Source of the DNA: an uncultured Chitinophaga sp.
GTDB taxonomy: Bacteria > Bacteroidota > Bacteroidia > Chitinophagales > Chitinophagaceae
DNA length: 64,000 nt
Reading direction: 5' to 3'
NCBI RefSeq assembly: GCF_946479755.1
Contig: NZ_CAMLHC010000007.1
Coordinates: 186,001 to 250,000, forward strand
Position numbers and translations under genes: made by a program. Below are positions 45,084 through 53,166 of this stretch, in pieces; position 1 is the stretch's first letter, and each line of letters begins with the position of its first letter. The notes beneath the pieces were generated by a model, which made no database searches, was not told where the DNA came from, and saw only the letters and a list, made by a program, of their open reading frames with translations.

Positions 45084-45206
45084 AGCTTTGAATTTAAGTG
45101 GTGGTTTCCCTTATGAGCCGGAAACAAACCAAAGGTACCAGCTGGCAGTGGGGATTATTATGACCGTTATTAGATACCAGGCTGATTTTTGTCAGGCATC
45201 TGGTTA

Positions 45207-45236
45207 CCTGTTCGGTGGTATCCTGTTCGGTGGTAT
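45207..45236. repeat. Perfect 15-base tandem duplication
   Basis: CCTGTTCGGTGGTAT is present twice in direct succession (45207-45221 and 45222-45236), between the PfkB kinase and the NTF2-like gene. It is probably a replication-slippage product. No ORF with family features covers it. Confidence 0.85.
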
Positions 45237-45297
45237 ATTATCGGGTAAACTAAAAAAGGAGGTACGGGCCCAGGCGGATTAACCAGCATCTAATTTG

Positions 45298-45317
45298 TAA
45301 CTTTAGCTAAAAAGTTA
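45298..45317. repeat. Inverted repeat ahead of the NTF2-like gene
   Basis: TAACTTT (45298-45304) and AAAGTTA (45311-45317) flank a 6-base spacer, directly before the start codon at 45323. It may be an operator or a weak leader hairpin that affects translation. Confidence 0.5.
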
Positions 45318-45322
45318 CGCTT

Positions 45323-45682
45323 ATGACAGTCGCACAAATCGCCTCCCGCCTGGCTGAATACTGCCGCAACGAAGACTTTAGCCGGGCGCAACAGGAGCTG
45401 TATGCTGACGGGGCCGTCAGTATAGAACCCGCCGATATTCCTGGTTTTGACAGGGAAACCAAAGGAAAGGAAGCCCTTCGGGAAAAGGACCGGAAGTTTA
45501 ACGAGATGGTGGAATCCCGGCATGGCACTACGGTGTCCGAGCCGCTGATCGCCGGCAACGCCTTTTCCTTTGTATTGACAATGGACATTAAAATGAAAGG
45601 AGGGGACCGCCAGACGTTGACGGAACTTTGCGTGTATACAGTAAAGGATGGTAAAATTATTGCTGAGCAGTTCTTTATGTAA
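45323..45682 (+). CDS. SnoaL/NTF2-like protein
   Basis: A 119-residue protein with the alpha+beta cone fold pattern of the SnoaL-like and nuclear transport factor 2 group: an N-terminal helix pair, a YADGAVSIEP strand, an EKDRKFNEMVESRHG middle and the C-terminal VYTVKDGKIIAEQFFM strand. Such proteins bind small hydrophobic ligands or act as isomerases; no catalytic dyad is certain here. It is a single gene on the plus strand, and the hairpin after it serves the opposite strand. Confidence 0.85.
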   Translation: MTVAQIASRLAEYCRNEDFSRAQQELYADGAVSIEPADIPGFDRETKGKEALREKDRKFNEMVESRHGTTVSEPLIAGNAFSFVLTMDIKMKGGDRQTLTELCVYTVKDGKIIAEQFFM

Positions 45683-45685
45683 GGA

Positions 45686-45722
45686 ACAAAAAACAGGCCG
45701 TCCCAGCTTAAAGACGGCCTGT
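45686..45722 (-). terminator. Rho-independent terminator of the DUF4345 gene
   Basis: Ten-base perfect arms (45693-45702 and 45713-45722, ACAGGCCGTC and its complement) are followed on the minus strand by a T-run (45692-45687). It lies 22 bases past the stop of the minus-strand gene and also 3 bases past the stop of the convergent NTF2-like gene. Confidence 0.85.
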
Positions 45723-45743
45723 TGCATGCATGGATTTATATTG

Positions 45744-46160
45744 TTAGCCTTGAACTGCAAGCCTGCTTTTGGGTAACCGGAGGTATAGTAACATTCCCAT
45801 CGCAAAAAACACGCTTTCAATGACCAGCCATTGTGTGCCGAATGCTCCCAGCGGACCTTCTACCGTCCATGTTATTATTCTCGATAGCGCGTACAGCCCC
45901 CATAGCCAGCACAAAAAAACAACGCCCTGCTGTATGTCTTTGAATGCCCAGCGTACAAGCATGACCGTGATCGTTAACCCTACGCCGCCATATACGCCCC
46001 GGATGGAACTGAACGCGTCATTGTTCGGCAGCTTTACCTGTACCAGGTCCATGACGGCCTGCGGACTGAAAAATCCCATCATGCTCACCATAAAAAAACT
46101 TCCTGCAGACAGCAACAGGTAGATGCGGGTCAAAATTTTAATCGTTCGGGATAGATTCAT
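45744..46160 (-). CDS. DUF4345 membrane protein
   Basis: A 138-residue membrane protein when started at 46158-46160 (MNLSRT). An upstream in-frame ATG would add 21 residues with no membrane character, so I prefer the shorter form. Four hydrophobic helices carry an SIRGVYGGVGL segment typical of DUF4345, a family of unknown function. The coding region is divergent from the esterase gene across 268 bases. Confidence 0.85.
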   Translation of the reverse strand: MNLSRTIKILTRIYLLLSAGSFFMVSMMGFFSPQAVMDLVQVKLPNNDAFSSIRGVYGGVGLTITVMLVRWAFKDIQQGVVFLCWLWGLYALSRIITWTVEGPLGAFGTQWLVIESVFFAMGMLLYLRLPKSRLAVQG

Positions 46161-46326
46161 ATTTACACTTTTTATAACGCAAATTTGGCGGCGCCGCATT
46201 AATAAAATCTTTGTGTGTGTCAAGATTTTTGTGGTAATAAGCGCTTACTATAGCACTGCGCCGGTATCACTTTTTCTACGGCATTACGGGTACCACCTCC
46301 CTGGAATCCTTTGCCAGTATAGGTGC

Positions 46327-46340
46327 CACCTTATAAGGTG
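46327..46340. promoter_or_regulatory. 14-base perfect palindrome, candidate operator
   Basis: CACCTTATAAGGTG is its own reverse complement. It lies in the divergent gap of the DUF4345 and esterase genes, about 26 bases upstream of a TAnnTTTG element. The position would allow a dimeric regulator to affect the esterase promoter. Confidence 0.5.
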
Positions 46341-46365
46341 AACCGTTTATGCCATACCGCTTCGA

Positions 46366-46373
46366 TAGTTTTG
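46366..46373 (+). promoter_or_regulatory. Bacteroidota -7 element of the esterase operon
   Basis: TAGTTTTG fits TAnnTTTG exactly, 55 bases before the start of the esterase gene. The -33 position has no clear TTTG, so an activator may be needed; the palindrome at 46327 lies suitably upstream. Confidence 0.4.
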
Positions 46374-46428
46374 CCCGCACAAACGGCCGTGCCTTCGGCC
46401 ACGTCTTTTACCTTAAAATCACGAATGG

Positions 46429-47229
46429 ATGAAACTGTGTAGTACCTGGCGCCTGGCAGGATGTTTATGCCTGACGCTTATTTTTTTTGCCTGTAAGAAG
46501 GAAACCATCGAAAAAGGCCGCGTCCGGGAGTTCAGCCTCCTGTCGGCTGTCAACGGTGGTAACTATGACATCCGGGTGGCGCTGCCCGAAAACTATTCCC
46601 CTGCAAAGGGGTATCGTACCCTCTACGTACTGGATGCGAAACTGGATTTTGACTTTACCGCGGTGGAATGTGAAAAGCAGGCCCGTGACCGTCACCAGGA
46701 AGGGATGCTGGTAGTCGGCATCGGCTATGGCCACGACCGTATGGATGATTATACCCCGACGCCCAGCGATATCGGCAGTGGCGGGGCTGATAAATTTATC
46801 GAGTTCATAGAAGCGGAACTCATCCCACGGATAGAATCCGAGCTCCATGCAACGCCCGCCCGGTCAGCAAGGGCTATCCTGGGGCATTCCGCCGGCGGAC
46901 TGCTGGTAGGCCACAGCTTCACTAATCATAACCGGATCTTTGGCCACTACCTGTGCCTGAGCCCTTCGTTCTGGTATGACGATGCAATTGCGCTCCGCAA
47001 CGAAAAGGCTTACCGCGAACAAAACAAGGAGGGGAGCGGTACTTTTTTTCTCGGCCTGGGTGAACTGGAAGAAAAGATGCGACCGCCTTTTACAGGCTTC
47101 CGCCACGCGCTGCAGGCGTATTATCCTCATTATGCACTGCAGGATTACATCACCCCCGGGAAGGGGCACCTCGACTCCAAAAAGACAAACATCAAAAAGG
47201 CGCTTACTTTTTTCTTTGAAAACAACTAA
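46429..47229 (+). CDS. Exported lipoprotein esterase, alpha/beta-hydrolase (esterase D-like)
   Basis: A 266-residue lipoprotein with a signal peptide ending Phe-Phe-Ala-Cys. It has the alpha/beta-hydrolase fold of the putative esterase D group (PF00756; relatives of IroE, ferrichrome and feruloyl esterases): VLDAKLDFD strand, GHSAGG nucleophile elbow with Ser154, and His in ITPGKGHLDSKK near the end. The substrate is unknown; carbohydrate ester or siderophore are both possible. An in-frame ATG lies one codon away in another frame only. The next gene starts 8 bases downstream. Confidence 0.9.
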   Translation: MKLCSTWRLAGCLCLTLIFFACKKETIEKGRVREFSLLSAVNGGNYDIRVALPENYSPAKGYRTLYVLDAKLDFDFTAVECEKQARDRHQEGMLVVGIGYGHDRMDDYTPTPSDIGSGGADKFIEFIEAELIPRIESELHATPARSARAILGHSAGGLLVGHSFTNHNRIFGHYLCLSPSFWYDDAIALRNEKAYREQNKEGSGTFFLGLGELEEKMRPPFTGFRHALQAYYPHYALQDYITPGKGHLDSKKTNIKKALTFFFENN

Positions 47230-47237
47230 ACCCATTT

Positions 47238-47804
47238 ATGCGAAACCTGTTTTTTATTGGCCTGTTGCTGCTGACCATCAGCCTGCATGGGCAGGAGCAG
47301 CCGTTATCCCGCTTTACCATCAAACCGGCCGTTGGCGCTTTGCCATGGAGCCTTCCGGTAAAAGGACTCGCTGCTGTTTCTATAGAATATTCCCTGAAGG
47401 GCAACTGGGTGCTGGGAGCACGTGCTATGCTGGCCAGTGCAGTGGCAAAAAATACCTACAACGTGGAAACGAATTACAGTTTTCAACTGTCTCATCAGCT
47501 GGGCGTGGGCTATACGATGACGGGGCCTAAGAAGTTTGTCCGGCTTACCGTGCTGGCCATGGGTGGTGTGCGGCGTATTGCTTTTAAAGAAACGCTCAAC
47601 TATCCCGGGCTGGAGAAGATTACTACCAAAAGCAGCACTACGATGCCGGATGTGGGCCTGCTGCTGGACTGGTCCCTTGGGAGAAAACGGCATACTTTCA
47701 ATGCAAAGATCTACCTGCCTTTTTATCCTTTTGAGGAATATCCTGTCAGTACTTTCCAGCACATCAGTATAGAAATGGGCATGGGCATACGGCTGAAACG
47801 CTGA
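47238..47804 (+). CDS. Small beta-barrel-like exported protein
   Basis: A 188-residue protein with a signal peptide (1 to about 18, ending His-Gly-Gln). Alternating hydrophobic strands and a C-terminal Phe/Met-rich beta strand ending in Lys-Arg suggest an 8-strand outer-membrane barrel. No family name can be given. It is probably co-transcribed with the esterase gene. The true role is unknown. Confidence 0.75.
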   Translation: MRNLFFIGLLLLTISLHGQEQPLSRFTIKPAVGALPWSLPVKGLAAVSIEYSLKGNWVLGARAMLASAVAKNTYNVETNYSFQLSHQLGVGYTMTGPKKFVRLTVLAMGGVRRIAFKETLNYPGLEKITTKSSTTMPDVGLLLDWSLGRKRHTFNAKIYLPFYPFEEYPVSTFQHISIEMGMGIRLKR

Positions 47805-47844
47805 TGCAGGGCAGTTGACGTAACAAATACCAGGTTGAAACCCT

Positions 47845-47852
47845 TATATTTG
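47845..47852 (+). promoter_or_regulatory. Bacteroidota -7 element upstream of the AraC-type gene
   Basis: TATATTTG matches TAnnTTTG, 29 bases before the start codon. It lies in an inverted repeat (AAATACCA at 47825-47832 and its complement at 47851-47858), which could be an autoregulatory site. The -33 match is poor. Confidence 0.45.
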
Positions 47853-47881
47853 GTATTTCTTACATCAGACTAGCAAGTGAT

Positions 47882-49060
47882 ATGTTATCGGACTGGCGTG
47901 TTATCTATATAGGGGGGGTGTTTATCTCGCTGTTCCTGTTCATCCTCCTGATCAGCAAACCCAAAAAAAGTACAGCGGACAAAATATTGAGTGCCTGGTT
48001 CTTTTTTTCGGTAATGCATCAGGCGTTGATTGGCTGGTATGCCTTTAATGAAATGAGGGATATGCCGGCGCTGATTGGCTGGGAGCTGCCATTCCCTTTT
48101 CTGCATGGTCCGTTTTTGTACCTGTATATTTTATTGCTCACCGGCCAGCAACGTCACGGGTGGCGGAATGTTTTTCACTTTCTCCCGGCGGTGCTGGCCG
48201 CCGTGCTATTGGCACAGGTACTCCCGTTGATGCCGGTAGAAGAAAAGCTGGGCGCCGTTCCTTCGAAGTTTGCGCCGCTGTTCCATGTAATGGTAGGGGG
48301 TATTATTGTTTCCGGAGTGGTGTATGTAATACTGTCTCTTTACCTGCTGCGTCGTCACCGCCGGAACGTCGCCGTTCAGTTTTCCAACACCGATAAGATT
48401 ACGCTCAACTGGTTACGCTACCTCATTGGCGGCATGGGCGTTATTTGGATCGTGGTCATCTTTTTCGAGTCTGCTGCGTCGTTGTATGTCGTGGTAGCGT
48501 TGTTTATTTTCTTTATCGGTTACTTTGGCATCCGCCAGGTGGGTATCTTCTCCAACCCGCCGCCTGCGCATGAAGTATATCTTCCTGCGGTGGTCCGGCC
48601 GGAGGAGCCGGCACCGGCGCCGGAAATGGTAACTGCAGCGGATACGGATGACAGCAGCCCGAAAGTGAAGTATGAAAAAAGCAGTCTTACCGACGCGGAA
48701 GCCGCAAGGATTCATGCTGCGCTGACGGCGCTCATGCGGGAGCAGCAGTGTTACAAAGATGCCGGCTTAACGTTGGGCGATCTCGCCAAAACGCTGGATG
48801 TGCATCCTGCCGTGCTTTCCCAGGTGATCAATTCCAAAGAGGCCAGCAGTTTTTACGATTATATCAATGTGCTCCGGGTCGAAGCTTTTAAACAGCTGCT
48901 GCTGCAGCCGGAGAGCCAACGATATACGCTGTTGTCGCTGGCTTTTGAATGCGGGTTTAATTCCAAGACGAGCTTTAACCGGAATTTTAAGAAGATCACC
49001 CAGCTTTCGCCCAGTGCTTATGTGAAGGCGATGCATATAAATATGCAGGAAGAGGATTAG
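47882..49060 (+). CDS. Membrane-anchored AraC-family transcription regulator
   Basis: A 392-residue protein. The first 225 residues hold about seven membrane helices, followed by a Pro- and Glu-rich linker (about 230-265). The C-terminal domain (about 285-385) has two helix-turn-helix motifs: LTLGDLAKTLDVHPAVLSQVI and LLSLAFECGFNSKTSFNRNF, the latter being the typical AraC signature. This layout occurs often in Bacteroidota and joins membrane sensing with DNA binding in one chain. The last 4 bases overlap the end of the convergent aldolase gene. Confidence 0.92.
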   Translation: MLSDWRVIYIGGVFISLFLFILLISKPKKSTADKILSAWFFFSVMHQALIGWYAFNEMRDMPALIGWELPFPFLHGPFLYLYILLLTGQQRHGWRNVFHFLPAVLAAVLLAQVLPLMPVEEKLGAVPSKFAPLFHVMVGGIIVSGVVYVILSLYLLRRHRRNVAVQFSNTDKITLNWLRYLIGGMGVIWIVVIFFESAASLYVVVALFIFFIGYFGIRQVGIFSNPPPAHEVYLPAVVRPEEPAPAPEMVTAADTDDSSPKVKYEKSSLTDAEAARIHAALTALMREQQCYKDAGLTLGDLAKTLDVHPAVLSQVINSKEASSFYDYINVLRVEAFKQLLLQPESQRYTLLSLAFECGFNSKTSFNRNFKKITQLSPSAYVKAMHINMQEED

Positions 49061-49866
49061 ATCACCTGTAGTTTCTGCGATATCAGCGAGGTAACGGCGT
49101 CTATGGCTTTAGGGAATACCCGTCGCAGGTCTATGTCTTCCGTTTGCCGGAGTTGCTGCTGTAATGTTTTCATGAAAATATTTTTTGTTTCGGTGGCGAG
49201 GTTCACTTTGGCGATGCCGTTTTTTACCGCTGCTTTCAGCTGATCGTCCGGTACGCCGGAGCTGCCGTGCAGCACCAGTGCGGCGGGTGTGGCGGCATGT
49301 ATTTCTTTCAACAAGGCGATTTGTAGGTTGGGCGGATCTTTGTAAAATCCGTGGGCGGTGCCGATGGCTACGGCCAGGGCGTTGACGCCGGTTTCGCTGA
49401 CAAACAGCTGCGCGTCTGCGGGGCTGGTAAAGGCGCCCTGTTGTTGTTGCCCCAGTTTGGCGATATACCCCAGTTCCGCTTCCACATTGGCGTCGTAGGC
49501 GGCTGCGAGTTTTACCACGGCGGAAGTGGTTTTTACATTTTCAGAGAAAGAGGCTTCGCTGGCGTCGATCATGACGGAGTCGAAGCCGGCGTCGAGGCAT
49601 TCGCGGATGGTGCTGATGTTGTTGCCATGGTCGAGGTGTATCCATCCCCGGACATCGAACTGGCGCAGGGCTGCCCTGGCCATGTTGACGGCCGAGTGGA
49701 TGCCGAGGTATTGCAGGGTGCCTTCCGACAGCTGCAGTATCAGGGAGCAGTTATTGGCTTTGGCTGCCAGCAGCAGGCCTTTCAGCGTTTCAAAATTATA
49801 GAAGTTCACGGCCAGCAGGGCGGTGCCGGAGGCGGAGCAGTATTGCAGTTGTTGTTTCAGGTTCAT
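49057..49866 (-). CDS. Class II fructose/tagatose-bisphosphate aldolase
   Basis: A 269-residue zinc aldolase when started at 49864-49866. The frame is open for 41 more codons upstream, but that part is Arg/His-rich noise and overlaps the kinase gene. Motifs: the base-side LDHGNNISTI, MIDASEASFSENVKTT, VEAELGYI with a metal-binding Glu, AIGTAHGFYK and LHGSSGVPD. Tagatose-1,6-bisphosphate aldolases (KbaY/GatY) and fructose-bisphosphate aldolases share these. Context (AgaS-like protein and kinase) favours tagatose-bisphosphate. Start and kinase stop overlap by 4 bases (ATGA). Confidence 0.93.
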   Translation of the reverse strand: MNLKQQLQYCSASGTALLAVNFYNFETLKGLLLAAKANNCSLILQLSEGTLQYLGIHSAVNMARAALRQFDVRGWIHLDHGNNISTIRECLDAGFDSVMIDASEASFSENVKTTSAVVKLAAAYDANVEAELGYIAKLGQQQQGAFTSPADAQLFVSETGVNALAVAIGTAHGFYKDPPNLQIALLKEIHAATPAALVLHGSSGVPDDQLKAAVKNGIAKVNLATETKNIFMKTLQQQLRQTEDIDLRRVFPKAIDAVTSLISQKLQVI

Positions 49867-50810
49867 GGTTGCTGATAGTTGAATTTTTGTGAGGCAATAG
49901 CCCGGAAGGTATCGATGCTGTCGAAGGCGGTGATGCCGCCGGGGGCGGTGGTGTTCACGGCGCCGGCCAGTGCGGCGAAAGCGGCGCATTGCGTGATGTT
50001 GCCGCCAAGGAGGTAGCGACTGATAAATCCTGCATTGAAGCTGTCGCCGGCGCCGATGCAGTCGGCAATATCGTTGTGCAGAAAAGGCGGCTGATGAAAC
50101 AGCGTATAGCCGTCCCAGATATAGGCGCCCGCTTCGCCGTGTTTAACGGCGAGGATACCCGGACAGGCGCTGAGTGCCTGTATGCAGGCTTCCACGCCGG
50201 ATTCGCCGGTGAAGGCCTGCAGCTCCGCGATGTTGGGCAGGAACACGTCTACATACGGCAGCAGCGCAGGCAGATCGAGCTGCCATTTTTCGGCGGGGTC
50301 CCATTGCGGGTCCAGCGAAGTGGTGAGGCCCAGCATTTTGGCGCGTTGGAAGAGCGTTGCGAGGCCGGGCGCAAGGCCCGGTTGCAGAAATACGGAGCTG
50401 ACGTGCAGGTGCCGTGCGCTGCGAAGCATGTCGTCGGTGATGTCTGCGGCAGTGAAGGTGTTCATAGCACCGGGGTAGGTGATCATGGCTCTTTCCTGCC
50501 GGTCGTTGAATGCTACGCTGATACCGGTGCCGGCGGCAGTTGTGGTGGTGATGAAGCGGGTGTCGACGTTTCGCTGTTGCAGGTCGTGCAGCAGCTGCCG
50601 GCCGAAGGTGTCGTTACCGATTTTACCGGCAAAAGCCACGCTGGCGCCGAGGGTGCTGAGGTTACAGGCGAAGATGGCGGAGCTGCTGCCAAGGGTGAAC
50701 GTCATTTCTCCGGCCAGTATTTCTTTGCCCAGGGTGGGCAGGCCGCTCAACCTGTTAAATATCAGGTCTACGTTCAGTTCTCCTGCCACCAGCACATCGA
50801 AGTTTTTCAT
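49863..50810 (-). CDS. PfkB-family carbohydrate kinase
   Basis: A 315-residue ribokinase-fold enzyme with the start at 50808-50810 (MKNFDVLVAGELNVDLI). The 17 codons before it belong to the preceding intergenic gap and gene end. Signatures: GELNVDLI, GKIGNDTFGRQLL, and the C-terminal DCIGAGDSFNAGFISRYL with the catalytic Asp. It lies between AgaS-like and aldolase genes, so the likely step is phosphorylation of tagatose-6-phosphate to the 1,6-bisphosphate. Phosphorylation of a free (acetyl)galactosamine is an alternative. Confidence 0.92.
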   Translation of the reverse strand: MKNFDVLVAGELNVDLIFNRLSGLPTLGKEILAGEMTFTLGSSSAIFACNLSTLGASVAFAGKIGNDTFGRQLLHDLQQRNVDTRFITTTTAAGTGISVAFNDRQERAMITYPGAMNTFTAADITDDMLRSARHLHVSSVFLQPGLAPGLATLFQRAKMLGLTTSLDPQWDPAEKWQLDLPALLPYVDVFLPNIAELQAFTGESGVEACIQALSACPGILAVKHGEAGAYIWDGYTLFHQPPFLHNDIADCIGAGDSFNAGFISRYLLGGNITQCAAFAALAGAVNTTAPGGITAFDSIDTFRAIASQKFNYQQP

Positions 50811-50823
50811 AACGGTAGATTTA

Positions 50824-51990
50824 TCAGGCTTTAAGCGGATAGATGGAAACGCCTTCCACAACGCGGGTGATGGCGCCGTTGTCGGAAGGGTTGTCCGGAT
50901 GGATGTCCAGCTTCAGCGCGGTAAAGAAAGCCAGCAGTTGCAACGGGATGATGTTGCAGACGCATAGGAGATCTTCTTCCAGCATCAGCTGGTTGTCGTT
51001 TGTCAGTATAAGATAATCCAGTTCCGGGATATGTGTGTTGACCGGAAGCACCCCTATCTCCAGCAGCGCTTTGTTGCCCTGTTTCATGGACAGTACGAGG
51101 TCTTTTTCGTACCGGAGCACATAGGGGCTGTTGGAGAACAGGTAGATGACCAGGGTGGATTCGTCTATGACCGCTTTGGGACCGTGGCGGAAGCCGAGGA
51201 AGCTGTCGCTTTTACAGATGACTTTCCCGTTGGTGAGTTCCTGCAGCTTCAGCTGCCCTTCTGTGGCGGTGCCGAAGAAGGCGCCGTCGCCGAGAAATAC
51301 GGCCCGGCTGAAAGGCGCTTCCGCGATCTGTTGCATCACGGGCGTATAGGTGCGCAGCAGTGACCTGCCATAGGTGAAGAGGATGTTGGCCTGGCGTTGA
51401 AGTGCCGGGAGGTTGTGCAACCTGGTCAGCAGTGTGCCGGCGAACAACATGCCGCTGTAGCTGCTGGTCATAGCGAGACTTTTATCGTTACACTCCGGCG
51501 GGAGCAGGATGCATTGCTGCGGGTGACGGCTTTGCCATTTGGCGAGGCTGCCCTGGCTGTTGCAGGTGATGATCAGGTGGTAACAGGCGGCGGACAGCTC
51601 GTCTGCCAGTTCCAGCGCTGCGCAGCTCTCCGGACTGTTGCCGGAGCGGGCGAAGGAAATGATCAGCGGCGTTTTGTTGTGGTGAAAATAATCCTGTGGA
51701 TGGGCTACCAGGTCAGTGGTGGCTACGGCACGGGTAAGGATATTGGTATGCCGGAAGAAGCTGCCCTGTAAGGACAGGCCGATGTAGGCGCTGGTACCGG
51801 CGCCTGTCAGGATGATATTGTCTGCCGCGCTGTAGGCCTGTTGAAGAAAGTGCTGCAGTTCGCTGCTTTGCCCGATGACCCTCTCCAGTAGCTTATGCCA
51901 GCTGTCGGGTTGTTGTACGATCTCCCGGGCAGTGTGAAGGGCGCCTTTGCTTTCTAATTCCGGAATAGCCAGACCAAAGTATGATTGCAT
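50824..51990 (-). CDS. AgaS-like sugar isomerase/deaminase (SIS domain)
   Basis: A 388-residue protein with two SIS domains (about 45-175 and 210-340), as in AgaS, the galactosamine-6-phosphate deaminase/isomerase of E. coli. Visible marks are ILTGAGTSAYIG, SFARSGNSPESCAALEL, SSYSGMLFAGTLL and FRHGPKAVIDE. It would convert galactosamine-6-phosphate to tagatose-6-phosphate with ammonia release. The following kinase and aldolase finish the route to triose phosphates. I see no NagA-type deacetylase beside it. A well-formed promoter lies upstream. Confidence 0.92.
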   Translation of the reverse strand: MQSYFGLAIPELESKGALHTAREIVQQPDSWHKLLERVIGQSSELQHFLQQAYSAADNIILTGAGTSAYIGLSLQGSFFRHTNILTRAVATTDLVAHPQDYFHHNKTPLIISFARSGNSPESCAALELADELSAACYHLIITCNSQGSLAKWQSRHPQQCILLPPECNDKSLAMTSSYSGMLFAGTLLTRLHNLPALQRQANILFTYGRSLLRTYTPVMQQIAEAPFSRAVFLGDGAFFGTATEGQLKLQELTNGKVICKSDSFLGFRHGPKAVIDESTLVIYLFSNSPYVLRYEKDLVLSMKQGNKALLEIGVLPVNTHIPELDYLILTNDNQLMLEEDLLCVCNIIPLQLLAFFTALKLDIHPDNPSDNGAITRVVEGVSIYPLKA

Positions 51991-52019
51991 AGAACGGATG
52001 ATGAATGGTGAACTGAAAG

Positions 52020-52050
52020 CAAATGTATTAAAAGACTATTTACTTTCAAA
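52020..52050 (-). promoter_or_regulatory. Promoter of the amino-sugar operon
   Basis: On the minus strand TTTG (52050-52047) is followed after exactly 19 bases by TACATTTG (52027-52020), a full match to the Bacteroidota consensus. It lies 29 bases before the AgaS-like start codon. A 10-base palindrome AAAAGCTTTT (52048-52057) overlaps the -33 element and could be part of an operator for the divergent DeoR-type regulator. Confidence 0.8.
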
Positions 52051-52166
52051 AGCTTTTTATTTTTTCTTTGATTTTTGTTTTGGTTTTGTTTCAGGGATTT
52101 TATTTAATATTATGTAACTTCGCTTGCTTTTAAATGTTAAGTATTTTAATAAAACCAATATCTGCC

Positions 52167-52949
52167 ATGGAAGAAAGTCAAAGCGGTTCAACCGTCACCC
52201 GCAGGAATGAGATACTGAAAAAACTGCACAAGAAAGGGCAGGTGCTGATTACGGAGCTGAGCAAAGAGTTTAACGTGAGCGAGGTGACGATCAGGAATGA
52301 CCTTGACCAGCTGGAACAGAAGAACATGCTGCTGCGGGCCAGGGGCGGGGCCATTAAACTGGAACACAATGTAGGGGTGGACCAGCAGATCAGCGAAAAG
52401 AACAAGCTGCATTATGTGGAGAAGATGGCCATCGGGAAAGCCGCCGCGGCGCTGGTGCGAGAGAATGACACCATGATCGTGGATTCCGGCACCACCACGG
52501 CGGAACTGGTCAAACACCTGCAGTCCTTTAAAAGCCTGAACGTAATCACCAACGCCATGAATATCGTCAACATGCTGGTGAACTACCCCAATATCAATGT
52601 GATCATTCCCGGCGGCTATCTCCGGCAAAATTCCATGTCACTCGTAGGGCCGCTGGCAGAGAAGAACCTGCGCAGCTTTCATGTGGACAAGCTTTTCCTC
52701 GGGGTGGACGGCTTCGACACCCGTAGCGGCATTTATACGCCCAACATGGAAGAAGCTTATCTCAACGAGATCATGATCGACATCGCCAACCAGGTGATTG
52801 TGCTGGCGGACTCCAGTAAGTTCAACAAGAAAAGCCTGGCGTTTATCTGCGCCCCCAATAAAATACATACCGTCATTACCGATGCCGGTATACAGGCAGA
52901 CGATAAAAAAAGACTGGAAGACCTGGATATAAAGGTGATCATCGCCTGA
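52167..52949 (+). CDS. DeoR/AgaR-family transcription regulator
   Basis: A 260-residue regulator when started at the ATG at 52167; an ATG 11 codons upstream lies in the T-rich regulatory stretch and is less likely. The N-terminal winged helix-turn-helix (about 15-60, VLITELSKEFNVSEVTIRNDLDQL) is followed by a DeoRC phosphosugar-sensing domain (about 85-250) with IVDSGTTTAELVKHL and GGYLRQNSMSLVGP. It is divergent from the AgaS-kinase-aldolase operon and upstream of a transporter and utilisation locus, so an amino-sugar phosphate is a plausible effector and both sides plausible targets. Confidence 0.93.
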   Translation: MEESQSGSTVTRRNEILKKLHKKGQVLITELSKEFNVSEVTIRNDLDQLEQKNMLLRARGGAIKLEHNVGVDQQISEKNKLHYVEKMAIGKAAAALVRENDTMIVDSGTTTAELVKHLQSFKSLNVITNAMNIVNMLVNYPNINVIIPGGYLRQNSMSLVGPLAEKNLRSFHVDKLFLGVDGFDTRSGIYTPNMEEAYLNEIMIDIANQVIVLADSSKFNKKSLAFICAPNKIHTVITDAGIQADDKKRLEDLDIKVIIA

Positions 52950-52984
52950 TGCCTTTGTTGTAATCTTTAAAGCATTTTTTCTCA

Positions 52985-53014
52985 CCCTCTTTCCTCCCGG
53001 GAAGAGGGTTTTTT
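52985..53014 (+). terminator. Rho-independent terminator after the DeoR-type gene
   Basis: CCCTCTT (52985-52991) pairs with AAGAGGG (53002-53008), extended by inner pairs TCC/GGG with one wobble, then six T at 53009-53014. It separates the regulator from the following transporter gene. Confidence 0.88.
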
Positions 53015-53070
53015 ATTTCTTTTCCTTTGTTGATGTTTTTCAAAAACTTTCCATAAAAAATATTTTAAGC

Positions 53071-53099
53071 TTGTTTTTTAGTTTTATAGCTTATATTTA
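53071..53099 (+). promoter_or_regulatory. Candidate promoter of the transporter and utilisation locus
   Basis: TTG (53071-53073), 18 bases, then TATATTTA (53092-53099), one mismatch to TAnnTTTG. A CTTTGTTTTTG tract (53100-53110) follows directly and resembles CTTTGATTTTTG at 52066-52077 in the regulator gap, a possible common operator. Confidence 0.42.
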
Positions 53100-53166
53100 C
53101 TTTGTTTTTGAAATAAAAATAAGGTTTTGAAGGTAATGCCTCCTTTGGAACAATAAAGATCCACGT

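Noticed and set aside
45076..45282. Short plus-strand frame with a GYLFGGILFGGILSG hydrophobic stretch
   Set aside because: The repeat comes from the 15-base tandem duplication, the start overlaps the PfkB gene on the other strand, and there is no family feature.
52134..52166. Upstream ATG for the DeoR-type gene
   Set aside because: The added 11 residues are hydrophobic, come from the regulatory region, and are not part of the usual DeoR start.
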